A stretch of 64,000 bases of DNA from Streptomyces musisoli (GTDB taxonomy: Bacteria > Actinomycetota > Actinomycetes > Streptomycetales > Streptomycetaceae): positions 434,001-498,000 of the forward strand of contig NZ_JAERRH010000002.1 of the NCBI RefSeq assembly GCF_016741855.1. Reading direction: 5' to 3'. The position numbers were made by a program, and so were the translations under genes. Every line of letters begins with the position of its first letter. The first letter of the stretch is position 1. The notes under the pieces were generated by a model. That model worked only from the letters and a program-made list of their open reading frames with translations, was not told where the DNA came from and did not search any database. Positions 45,263 through 52,852 of this stretch are shown here, piece by piece.

Positions 45263-45400
45263 ATGTCCGTCCGTAGCCGCAGGACCCCTCGCCGGGTCAC
45301 GCTCGCCCGGGGTGACGGGCCGCACGCGCAGGTCGGCCGGACCGACGTCCAGTCCGGCCCGAAGACCCTGAAGATCACCGACCCGAAGCCGGCCGGCTGA
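45263..45400 (+). CDS. Small basic hypothetical protein (45 aa)
   Basis: 45-residue protein with a very basic start (MSVRSRRTPRRVTLARGDG) and the end GPKTLKITDPKPAG. Third codon positions are strongly GC-biased. GGGGGGAACG precedes the ATG. It lies between two hairpin terminators (45017-45054 and 45427-45450), consistent with its own transcript. No family recognised. Confidence 0.45.
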   Translation: MSVRSRRTPRRVTLARGDGPHAQVGRTDVQSGPKTLKITDPKPAG

Positions 45401-45426
45401 CCTGGGGGACACCGGGTGTGGGTCCC

Positions 45427-45450
45427 GCCCCGCCCCATTCGGGGCGGGGC
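45427..45450. terminator. Bidirectional hairpin terminator
   Basis: GCCCCGCCCC-ATTC-GGGGCGGGGC, a perfect 10-bp stem with a 4-nt loop, between the convergent 45-aa gene and the phosphodiesterase gene. Confidence 0.8.
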
Positions 45451-45468
45451 TCGCGCTCGCCGCGCCGG

Positions 45469-46620
45469 TCAGCCGTGACCGTGCGGGTGGTAGGACCGCG
45501 GCAGCGGCATGCTGCGGTCGGCCATGACCCGGCGCACCCGGTCTGGGTAGTCGGTGATGATCCCGTCGACGCCCTGGTTCATCAGCGCCTCGACGGTCGC
45601 CGGGTCGTCACAGGTCCAGGGCACCACCTTCAGTCCCCGGGCGTGCGCCTCCGCGACCATCGCCGCGTCGGAGTAGAACCGGAAGCCGGGGTCGCCGACC
45701 TTGCCGGTCCGCGGGAAACCGTAGTTGGGGGAGAGGGTCGTGACGCCGGGCAGGGTCGCGGCCGCCCGGACGAAGTCCCCGCCGTAGTCGTCCGCGTCGA
45801 TCCCGCCCAGCCACGGGGACGCGCCGGGCCGGCCGACCTCCAGGAAGTCGTAGTTCGTCAGCGCCACCAGCGGCCACTCGGGCGCCAGCCGGTGCATCAC
45901 CCGCAGCGCGCCCCAGTCGAACGACTGGATGGTGACCTGCCGCTCGATGCCCGAGCGGTGGATCTCCTCGTACACCCGGCGGACGAACACCTCTCGCGGC
46001 GCGGTCTGTTCGGGCGCACCGGCCTCCACCTTGGTCTCGACGTTCAGCCTCACGCCCCACGCGCGGTAGCGCCTGACCAGGTTCAGCACGTCCTTCAGCT
46101 CCACCATCCGGAAGCCCTTGACGACCTCCTGCTCCGGGAAGCCGGGCAGCTGACGGTAGCCGCAGTCCAGTGACTCGACCTGGCTGAGCGTCAGGTCCTT
46201 GATGTACTTGCCGACGTACGGGTACATCGGGTCGCCGGGCGTCACCGGTCCGGTGTCCCGGCACTTGACGCCGCTGATCTGCCGGTCGTGGTTGACGACC
46301 ACCTTCAGGTCCTTGGTGATCTGGGTGTCCAGCTCCAGTGTGGACACCCCGAGCCGCATCGCCTTGCCGAAGCCCTCCAGCGACTCCTCGGTCGTCATAC
46401 CGAGGCCGCCGCGGTGCGCCTGGAGATCGAAGCGGGCCTGGGCGTGCCCGCCCGGCGTCGCGTGCCCGCCTGGCATCGCGCCTGGCGTCGGGTGCCCGCC
46501 CGGCGTCGCGTGCGCGGCCGCCGGGGACAGCAGCGCCGGGAGCAGGGACAGGCCGGCGAGCAGACGCCGTACCGCCGGGCGGCCGGGCAGCTGTCGTGCG
46601 GCCGGGTGTCGTACGGCCAT
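45469..46620 (-). CDS. Secreted glycerophosphodiester phosphodiesterase
   Basis: 383 residues. A signal peptide (about 1-38) is followed by a short TPGG(H/A)-type repeat (about 39-62) and a GDPD TIM barrel: DLQAHRGGLGMTTEESLEGF has the catalytic HR, LELDTQITKDLKVVVNHD the metal-binding ExD and second catalytic His, and LNVETKVE a further acidic ligand. It would hydrolyse glycerophosphodiesters or teichoic-acid-like polymers outside the cell. ATG 46620 follows GTGAGG. It is downstream of the co-directional NPP1 gene (38-bp gap), so the two may form a secreted-enzyme operon. Confidence 0.92.
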   Translation of the reverse strand: MAVRHPAARQLPGRPAVRRLLAGLSLLPALLSPAAAHATPGGHPTPGAMPGGHATPGGHAQARFDLQAHRGGLGMTTEESLEGFGKAMRLGVSTLELDTQITKDLKVVVNHDRQISGVKCRDTGPVTPGDPMYPYVGKYIKDLTLSQVESLDCGYRQLPGFPEQEVVKGFRMVELKDVLNLVRRYRAWGVRLNVETKVEAGAPEQTAPREVFVRRVYEEIHRSGIERQVTIQSFDWGALRVMHRLAPEWPLVALTNYDFLEVGRPGASPWLGGIDADDYGGDFVRAAATLPGVTTLSPNYGFPRTGKVGDPGFRFYSDAAMVAEAHARGLKVVPWTCDDPATVEALMNQGVDGIITDYPDRVRRVMADRSMPLPRSYHPHGHG

Positions 46621-46658
46621 CGGTACCTCACTCGGGTCGGGGGCGCGTGCGCCCGTCG

Positions 46659-47417
46659 TCAGGCAGCGGGGTCGAAGGGGATGCCCGACGGCATGGAGCG
46701 CGCCAGCGCGTACGAGAAGTCCGCGTCCTTGATCTTGATGGTGGCCGCCCCGAAGTCGGCGCTCAGCAGCTTGTCGCGGTAGCCCGCGGGATAGCCGTTC
46801 CAGCCCACCAGGCGCGGGTAGAACCAGCCGCCGGTGGCGTTCTCCGGCGGCTCGTCGTTCGTGTTCGCGAAGCGGAAGCAGTGCGTGGAGACGCCGTCCT
46901 TGTGGTACACGATCTTCGGGTGGGTGCCGTCGAAGCGCACCGCGGACCGGCTCGCCACCTGGTAGCCGGAGTGCTGGGACACCGAGACGTACTGGACCGT
47001 GTCGTCCTTGACCCACACCACGACGTGCTCCCAGTCGTGGGTGTGCCCGATGGCCGCGGGCCCCAGGGTCGCCTGGTCCTTCTCGAAGTAGCTGGCGTAC
47101 ATCACCGCGCACCAGCCGTTGTTGCACTTCTCGCGCGAGTAGGTGTTGGCGTTCGCGAGCTGGGCGTAGTCGTGGCAGTGGCCGTTGACGTCGCCGCCCA
47201 GCCGCAGGCCCGGGTTGATCGTGCCGTCGCTGCCGATGGCGGCCGTGGCGTAGCAGCCGTCGCCGTCGTAGTCGTAGGCGGGGGAGAAGGTCTGCTCCAG
47301 GCCGTCGGCGTTCTGCGGCAGCAGCCGCAGGACGCTCGCACCGGCGGTGCCGGGCGCGGTGAGGACGAGCGCGAGCGCGCCGAGGGCGGCGGCGAGCGCG
47401 GAGGTCAAGTGACGCAC
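46659..47417 (-). CDS. Secreted NPP1/NLP (necrosis-inducing-like) protein
   Basis: 252 residues. A signal peptide (cleavage near ASA/GASV, about residue 27) is followed by an NPP1 domain. The signature heptapeptide appears as GHTHDWEHVVVWV, matching the GHRHDWE metal-binding motif with one change. Cysteines at CYAT, CHDY, CNNGWC and CFRF could form disulfides. Members from plant pathogens bind plant sphingolipids and lyse membranes; many saprophytic Streptomyces homologues have unknown roles. GTG 47417 follows AGGGAG. It lies just upstream of the phosphodiesterase gene in the same direction. Confidence 0.88.
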   Translation of the reverse strand: MRHLTSALAAALGALALVLTAPGTAGASVLRLLPQNADGLEQTFSPAYDYDGDGCYATAAIGSDGTINPGLRLGGDVNGHCHDYAQLANANTYSREKCNNGWCAVMYASYFEKDQATLGPAAIGHTHDWEHVVVWVKDDTVQYVSVSQHSGYQVASRSAVRFDGTHPKIVYHKDGVSTHCFRFANTNDEPPENATGGWFYPRLVGWNGYPAGYRDKLLSADFGAATIKIKDADFSYALARSMPSGIPFDPAA

Positions 47418-47854
47418 GGGGGCTCCCTGTTGTCGAGGCGCCGCAGATTCTCGCAACGCCCCGGCAGGGCGGGCCACCCTCCGAACTGAACATTGCCGCA
47501 AAGCCGGTTGAACACCGGCGTGGATACGGTCGAGGTGTGTGAGGCCGTGGTGCTGATCTCCGGAGGCCGTGCCGTCCCCCCGTGACGGTGGTGCGGCCGG
47601 TGCTCGGCTGTGCCGGGGTATCACCAGCGCCGGAGTCGCACCAGCGCCGGGGGCCACACGCGCTGGTGTCCCAGGCGTACGGGGTCTCACGCGGGCCGGG
47701 GTCTCACGCGGGCCGGGCTCTCACGCGTACCGGGGTCTCACGCGTGCTGAGGTGTCACCTCGTGCCAGGGGGCGCACCCACCGGGGCGGCGCATCCGGCG
47801 GTATGGCTCACCCCGGGATGGCTCACCCGGCGGTATGGCTCAACCCGGTATGGC
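47418..47854. other. Spacer with short direct repeats
   Basis: 437-bp spacer upstream of the NPP1 gene and downstream of the phosphatase gene. The first ~150 bp may hold the NPP1 promoter; the rest is repeat-rich (47680-47860). No gene seen. Confidence 0.55.
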
Positions 47855-47860
47855 TCACCC
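47680..47860. repeat. Two families of short tandem repeats
   Basis: GGGGTCTCACGCG-type units (about four, 47688-47750) and GGTATGGCTCACCC-type units (about four, 47798-47858), both imperfect. Confidence 0.75.
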
Positions 47861-49000
47861 GTGCCGGAGCGTGTCGCCGCGGACGTGGTGGCGGCGGCGC
47901 TCGGCCGGGGTGCGGTGCAGGGCGATGAGCGCGGCGTCGTCGCCGAGCCGGCCGCCGGCGTGGGCGAGCAGATCACGCCGCAGGTGGTGCACCAGCGCCT
48001 CGGGGCTGTCGTCGGTCCACCGCGCGACCCGGTCGTCGAGCGGATAGAACCGGCCGCGCTCGTCCCGGGCCTCCACGACCCCGTCGGTGTAGAGCAGCAG
48101 CGTGTCACCCGGCTCGAAGGAGAACACGTCCAGGGTGTGGTCGGCACCGCTGTACACCCCGAGCGGCGGCGACGGGTGCAGGCTCGGCACCGTGACGACG
48201 TGGCCGGGGCTCAGCAGCAGCGGCGGCGGATGGCCGCAGCTGGTCATCCGGGTGACGGGGTCCCGGTCCGGGATCTCCACCAGCAGCGCGGTGGCGAACC
48301 GCTCCCCCTCCTCCTCCGGGGACTCCAGCTCGGCCGCGTAGCGGGTGATGCTCTGGTCCAGCGTGGCGGCCAGCTCGGCCAGCGGGATGTGCCGGTGCGC
48401 GCTCTCCCGGAAGGCGCCGAGGAGCAACGCCGCCTCGCCGATGGCGGGCAGGCCCTTGCCGCGGACGTCACCGATCAGGACGCGTACGGCGCCGTCGCTG
48501 AGGGCCGTGGCGTACAGGTCCCCGCCGATCTGCGCCTCGTCCTCCGCCGCCAGGTACAGCGAGGCGATCCGCAGCGTGCCGATCTGCTCGGGCAGCGGCC
48601 ACATCAGGACGTGCTGCGCGGCCTCGGCGACGTTGCGGACCTGCGCCAGCTGTGCCTGCCGGCGCTCGCGCAGCGCGCTGTAGATGATGGTGAGCACCAC
48701 GAGTACCGAGAGCGTGATGATCTGCACGATGTGGTTCGTGGTGCCGATCCCGCCGTGGTGGACGCCGATGAAGATCTGCGCGCCGACCGCCAGGGCGCCG
48801 ATGCAGGCCGTGGAGCGTGGACCGGCGATGGAGGGGGTGAGGGCGGGTGCGATCACGAGGGCCGGCCCGAGGTGGATGTCGTTGGGGGTGCGCAGGTCCA
48901 CCACCGTGATCACCACGATGAGCGTGACGGGGAACAGCAGCAGCGCGTGGACCGACTGCCATGGCGGCCGCAGGCCCGCGCGCCAGATCCCGGACTCCAT
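47855..49000 (-). CDS. Membrane-anchored SpoIIE-type PP2C phosphatase
   Basis: 381 residues. The N-terminal ~110 residues hold about four hydrophobic helices (ALLLFPVTLIVVITVV; ACIGALAVGAQIFIGV; HIVQIITLSVLVVLTIIYSAL). The phosphatase domain follows: IGGDLYATAL, IGDVRGKGLPAIGEAALLLGAF, CGHPPPLLL and LYTDGVVEARD hold the metal-binding Asp residues. It is the minimal Streptomyces type lacking PAS/GAF sensors. ATG 49000 is preferred over longer frames because it lies just before the first helix. Target unknown, probably an anti-anti-sigma factor. Confidence 0.88.
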   Translation of the reverse strand: MESGIWRAGLRPPWQSVHALLLFPVTLIVVITVVDLRTPNDIHLGPALVIAPALTPSIAGPRSTACIGALAVGAQIFIGVHHGGIGTTNHIVQIITLSVLVVLTIIYSALRERRQAQLAQVRNVAEAAQHVLMWPLPEQIGTLRIASLYLAAEDEAQIGGDLYATALSDGAVRVLIGDVRGKGLPAIGEAALLLGAFRESAHRHIPLAELAATLDQSITRYAAELESPEEEGERFATALLVEIPDRDPVTRMTSCGHPPPLLLSPGHVVTVPSLHPSPPLGVYSGADHTLDVFSFEPGDTLLLYTDGVVEARDERGRFYPLDDRVARWTDDSPEALVHHLRRDLLAHAGGRLGDDAALIALHRTPAERRRHHVRGDTLRHG

Positions 49001-49291
49001 GCCTACCAGCGTGCGCCCGGGCGGAGGGGGCGGCCACTTGCCACGGAAGCGGGCCGTGGAAGCGGGGCCGCCGAAGCGGCGTACGTCACACGGAAGAATT
49101 GGAATCGGGCATTCCGGACGGCTCTTCGATTCCCGAATATCGGACAGTGATCGTGCCACCTTCGTTTGATGGATGAAAGCGCGCCATTCTCCATTAGAAT
49201 GCTTGCTGTATCGACTGTATGGCCTGTGAAATTAAGGTCCTTGCGGGATGGTCTGAGTCATCCTCAACCGAATTCGCAGCATTTAGCGTCT

Positions 49292-49305
49292 TGTGTCATG
49301 ACACA
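49292..49305. promoter_or_regulatory. 14-bp palindrome overlapping the permease start codon
   Basis: TGTGTCATGACACA is a perfect palindrome with the ATG near its centre. It could be a regulator site or coincidence. Confidence 0.35.
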
Positions 49306-50848
49306 GACGGCGATGAGGCCGGACGCCACCGACGCGGCATCCGGCGACGGAGTGCGGGGCAAGGGCCTCGGCGGCAATTCCATCGGCCTGCTGGGCAGCG
49401 CGGTCATCGGCGTCTCGACCGTGGCCCCGGTCTACTGCCTCACCTCCACGCTCGGCTCCACCGCGGGCGAGGTCGGCCTGCACATGCCGGCCGTGTTCCT
49501 CGCCGGCTTCCTGCCGATGCTGCTGGTCGCCTTCGCCTACCGGGAGCTGAACAAGGCGGTGCCCGACTGCGGCACCTCGTTCACCTGGACCGTCAAGGCG
49601 TTCGGGCCGCACGTCGGCTGGATGTGCGGCTGGGGCCTGGTCATCGCCACCGTGATCGTGCTGTCCAACCTCGCCGGAGTCGCCACCTCCTACTTCTGGC
49701 TGCTGGCGGGTGAGATCACCGGCAGCGGCACGGTCGCGGACCTCGACGGCGACAAGGCCGTCCACATCCTCACCTGCCTGGCTCTGATCGCTGCCGCCAC
49801 GGCCATCAGCTATCGCGGCATGACCACGACGAAGGGCGTGCAGTACGCGCTGGTCGGACTCCAGCTCGTGGTGCTCGCCCTGTTCGTCGCCCTGGCCCTG
49901 CACCAGGCCCGCACCGGCGCCTTCCCCGGCCACGCCGACTTCTCCTGGTCCTGGCTGAACCCGTTCGCGGTGAAGTCCTTCGCCTCGTTCAGCGCCGGCC
50001 TGTCCCTGTCGATCTTCATGTACTGGGGCTGGGACACCTGCCTGACCGCCAACGAGGAGACCGTCGGCAGCGAGAAGACGCCCGGCCGCGCCGCCCTGAT
50101 CGCCATGGTCGTCCTGGTCGGCTCCTACCTCACGACCGCCGTCGCCGCGCAGATGGCCGTCGGTTCCGGCACCAGGGGACTGGGCCTGGCCAACCCGGCG
50201 ACCTCCGACAACGTCTTCGCCGCCCTGGCCGGCCCGGTCATGGGCCACGCCCTCGGCATCCTGCTCTTCGCCGCCGTCCTCGCCTCGGCCGCCGCCAGCC
50301 TTCAGACCACGTTCATCCCGGTCGCCCGCACGGTCCTCGCCATGTCGACGTACCAGGCGCTGCCCGCCTCCTACGCCCGCGTCCACGAGCGCTTCCGCAC
50401 CCCCGGCCGGGCCACCGTCACCGCCGGGGTCGGCACCGGTGTCTTCTACGCGGTCATGTCACTGCTCAGCGAGCACGTCCTGGTCGACACCATCTACGCC
50501 CTCGGCCTGATGATCTGCTTCTACTACGCGCTCACCGCGTTCGCCTGCGCCTGGTTCTTCCGCCGCGACCTCACACGCTCCGCCCGTGACGCCCTCTTCA
50601 AGGGCCTCTTCCCGGTGCTCGGCGGCCTGCTGCTCACCGCCGTGTTCGGCAAGACGCTCTACGACATGTGGAACCCGGCCTACGGCAGCGGCTCCGCCGT
50701 CCTCGGCGTGGGCTCGGTCTTCGTCATCGGGGTCGGCCTGCTGCTCCTCGGCCTGGCGATCATGCTGGTGATGCGGCGCCGCAGCCCGGCCTTCTTCCGC
50801 GGCCAGGTCCTCACCGCCGGGACGCCGGCACTCGTCGTGGAGGAGTGA
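49298..50848 (+). CDS. APC-superfamily amino acid permease
   Basis: 516-residue permease with about twelve membrane helices. The N-terminal LGGNSIGLLGSAVIGVSTVAPVYCLTSTLG and FAYRELNKAVPDCGTSFTWTVKAFGPHVGWMCGW are the conserved first-helix and loop motifs of APC transporters. A CWGWD-like MYWGWDTCLTANEETV motif is also typical. Substrate is probably an amino acid or amine. The ATG is inside a 14-bp palindrome and has no Shine-Dalgarno. The 297-bp upstream region, shared with the divergent phosphatase gene, is AT-rich for this genome. Confidence 0.9.
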   Translation: MTQTAMRPDATDAASGDGVRGKGLGGNSIGLLGSAVIGVSTVAPVYCLTSTLGSTAGEVGLHMPAVFLAGFLPMLLVAFAYRELNKAVPDCGTSFTWTVKAFGPHVGWMCGWGLVIATVIVLSNLAGVATSYFWLLAGEITGSGTVADLDGDKAVHILTCLALIAAATAISYRGMTTTKGVQYALVGLQLVVLALFVALALHQARTGAFPGHADFSWSWLNPFAVKSFASFSAGLSLSIFMYWGWDTCLTANEETVGSEKTPGRAALIAMVVLVGSYLTTAVAAQMAVGSGTRGLGLANPATSDNVFAALAGPVMGHALGILLFAAVLASAAASLQTTFIPVARTVLAMSTYQALPASYARVHERFRTPGRATVTAGVGTGVFYAVMSLLSEHVLVDTIYALGLMICFYYALTAFACAWFFRRDLTRSARDALFKGLFPVLGGLLLTAVFGKTLYDMWNPAYGSGSAVLGVGSVFVIGVGLLLLGLAIMLVMRRRSPAFFRGQVLTAGTPALVVEE

Positions 50849-50858
50849 ACCTCCCCGC

Positions 50859-50883
50859 GCGCGCTGTGTCGGTGGCAGCGCGC
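50859..50883 (+). terminator. Hairpin after the permease gene
   Basis: GCGCGCTG-N9-CAGCGCGC, an 8-bp perfect stem 10 bp after the permease stop. Confidence 0.55.
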
Positions 50884-50951
50884 CGGGTACCCGTACTGCC
50901 CCCGGGGCCACTCCGGCCGCCCGGGGCCGCAGGGTGCCGAATGGAGAGGCC

Positions 50952-51641
50952 ATGACGCAGAACGGGGAGGAAACCTCGCCCCTCCGGCGACCGGAGGTCA
51001 CCGGACTCCACCTCGCCCCGGACGGGCCGGGCCGTCAGGCGTGCACACCCATGCACGAGCCGACGGCACTGCCACAGGACCGCAGCCAGGCGATCCTGGA
51101 GGCCACCAAGCAGATCGGCGCCATCCTCAAACGCGCCGGCCACCCCTTCGCGCTGGCCGGGAGCGTGGCGGTCTACGCCCACGGCGGCAGCCGCTACCTC
51201 CAGCACGACGCCGACTTCGCCATCCTGCCCGACGACGCCGACGCGGTGGCCGGCACCCTGCGCAAGGCCGGCCTCGACGTCCGGGTCCCGCCGGAGGACT
51301 GGCTGCTGAAGACCACCTGCCACGGGCAGAACGTCGACATCATCTTCGCGCTGGCACACCAGCCCGTGACCCGGGACATGCTGGACCGGGCCCATGTCCT
51401 GCCGGTCGACTCGGTGCTCATGCCCGTGCTGTGCCCGACCGACCTGATCCACAGCCTGATCAGTGCCTTCTCCGAGCACTACTGCGATTTCGGGTCGGTC
51501 CTGCCGGTGGTCCGCGCCGTCCGCGAGAAGGTCGACTGGGACGTGGTCCGCGCGGCCTGCGGCGACCAGCCCATGCCCGCCGCCTTCCTCTTCCTCCTCG
51601 AACGGCTGAACGTGATCGACGCCCAGGAGGACCAACCATGA
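50952..51641 (+). CDS. Nucleotidyltransferase-fold protein
   Basis: 229 residues. After a ~35-residue variable N-terminus it shows IGAILKRAGHPFALAGSVAVYAHGGSRYLQHDADFAILPDDADAVAGTLRKAGLDV, the MNT-like nucleotidyltransferase fold with GS and a DxD pair (DADF); NVDIIFAL carries the third acidic residue. Such stand-alone proteins are annotated as nucleotidyltransferase-like with unknown substrates; some are toxin- or antibiotic-modifying. ATG 50952 follows GGAGAGG. The stop overlaps the next gene by ATGA, starting a three-gene coupled operon. Confidence 0.8.
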   Translation: MTQNGEETSPLRRPEVTGLHLAPDGPGRQACTPMHEPTALPQDRSQAILEATKQIGAILKRAGHPFALAGSVAVYAHGGSRYLQHDADFAILPDDADAVAGTLRKAGLDVRVPPEDWLLKTTCHGQNVDIIFALAHQPVTRDMLDRAHVLPVDSVLMPVLCPTDLIHSLISAFSEHYCDFGSVLPVVRAVREKVDWDVVRAACGDQPMPAAFLFLLERLNVIDAQEDQP

Positions 51642-51916
51642 CCGACACCAGCCCACCGCCCCCGCCGACGGCAGGCAACCTGGACTACCTCGTCGCCCAC
51701 CTCGCCGACCACCTCGCCTCCGGAGACCTCGGAGAACTCGGTGTGCGGCTCGAACTGCGCGGCGACGCCGTCCTGCTCACCGGCACCGTGCCGTCCACCC
51801 GGTGCCGGGACGACATCCTGCGCATGGCGCGGGAGGAACTGGCGGGGCACCCGGTCCACAGCGACCTGCTCATCGCCGGGACCTCCTCGCCCGACCACGG
51901 AGAGGACCTGACATGA
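51638..51916 (+). CDS. Small BON-like domain protein (92 aa)
   Basis: 92-residue protein. After a Pro-rich start it reads HLADHLASGDLGELGVRLELRGDAVLLTGTVPSTRCRDDILRMAREELAGHPVHSDLLI. The pattern of strand, VLLTGTVPS and following helix resembles a BON domain, which usually binds phospholipid or protein. No signal peptide. It overlaps both neighbours by 4 bp (ATGA), so it is produced together with the nucleotidyltransferase-like protein and the phosphoesterase. Confidence 0.7.
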   Translation: MTDTSPPPPPTAGNLDYLVAHLADHLASGDLGELGVRLELRGDAVLLTGTVPSTRCRDDILRMAREELAGHPVHSDLLIAGTSSPDHGEDLT

Positions 51917-52644
51917 TCCGCGTCGCGGCCGTCGGGGACATCCACATGGGCCCCGAGAGCCAGGGCACGCTCCGCCCCTCCTTCGAGACCCTGCCGCGGT
52001 GCGCCGACGTCCTGCTGCTGGCCGGTGACCTGACCCGGCACGGAACGCCGGAGGAGGCCGCGGTCGTCGCCCGGGAGATCAAGGATCTCGGGGTGCCGGT
52101 CGTCGCCGTGCTCGGCAACCACGACCACCATGACGAGCGTCCCGAGGAGGTCGCCGCGATCCTCCGGGACGCGGGGGCGCACGTCCTCGAGGGGCAGGCC
52201 GCCGTCGTCACCGCAGACGGCACCCGGATCGGGGTCGCCGGCACCAAGGGCTTCGGCGGCGGGTTCGTCGGCCGCTGCGCCGGGGAGTTCGGCGAGCCGC
52301 TCATGAAGGAGTTCGTCCGCTACACCCGTCGGTGCGCCGACGCGCTGCACGGCGCCCTGGAGAGCCTTGGGGAGCGGGATTGCGACGTACGGATCGCACT
52401 GACCCACTTCTCGCCCGTCCCGGACACCCTGGCCGGGGAGCCGCCGGAGATCTATCCGTTCCTCGGCAGCTACCTGCTCGCCGAGGCGATCGACACCGGC
52501 GGCGCCGACCTCGCGGTGCACGGGCACGCCCACGCGGGCACCGAGCACGGCATGACCAGCGGGGGCGTGCGCGTGCGCAATGTCGCCCAGCCGGTGATCG
52601 GACAGGCCTTCCACGTGTACCACCTGCCCGGCCGACCCGGCTGA
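51913..52644 (+). CDS. Calcineurin-like metallophosphoesterase
   Basis: 243-residue cytoplasmic metallophosphoesterase. Metal-binding motifs in order are AAVGDIHMG (D, H), LLLAGDLTRHG (GD), VLGNHDHHD (GNHD), THFSPV (H) and VHGHAHAG (GHxH); all are intact. It could cleave a nucleotide, nucleic acid or phosphoester made by the upstream nucleotidyltransferase-like protein, but this is inference from the operon. Start ATG 51913 overlaps the preceding stop. Confidence 0.9.
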   Translation: MIRVAAVGDIHMGPESQGTLRPSFETLPRCADVLLLAGDLTRHGTPEEAAVVAREIKDLGVPVVAVLGNHDHHDERPEEVAAILRDAGAHVLEGQAAVVTADGTRIGVAGTKGFGGGFVGRCAGEFGEPLMKEFVRYTRRCADALHGALESLGERDCDVRIALTHFSPVPDTLAGEPPEIYPFLGSYLLAEAIDTGGADLAVHGHAHAGTEHGMTSGGVRVRNVAQPVIGQAFHVYHLPGRPG

Positions 52645-52702
52645 CGCCGGTCGGGGCGTGGGGCTGTCGTGCCCAGGGCTCTGCCTGGCCCGCGTGGGTG
52701 GC

Positions 52703-52852
52703 GCCGGGCGGGGTGCGTCAGGCCGCTGTACCCAGGTGCCCGCTCGGCATGAGTGGCGCCGGTCCGGGGGCCCATCGGGCCGCCGAACCCAGGGCCGTGC
52801 CCGGTCGACGTGGCTGATGCCGGGCGGGGTGCGTCAGGCCGCCGTGCCCAGG
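52703..52852. repeat. Degenerate ~58-bp repeat running into the MFS 3' end
   Basis: A 34-bp segment at 52703-52736 recurs at 52819-52852 with two mismatches, and a more diverged copy starts at 52758. The last copy contains the stop and final codons of the leftward MFS gene (stop at 52834). Confidence 0.8.

Noticed and set aside
45263..45400. Reading the 45-residue protein as a RiPP precursor
   Set aside because: No modifying enzyme is next to it and no leader/core pattern is visible; kept only as a small hypothetical gene.
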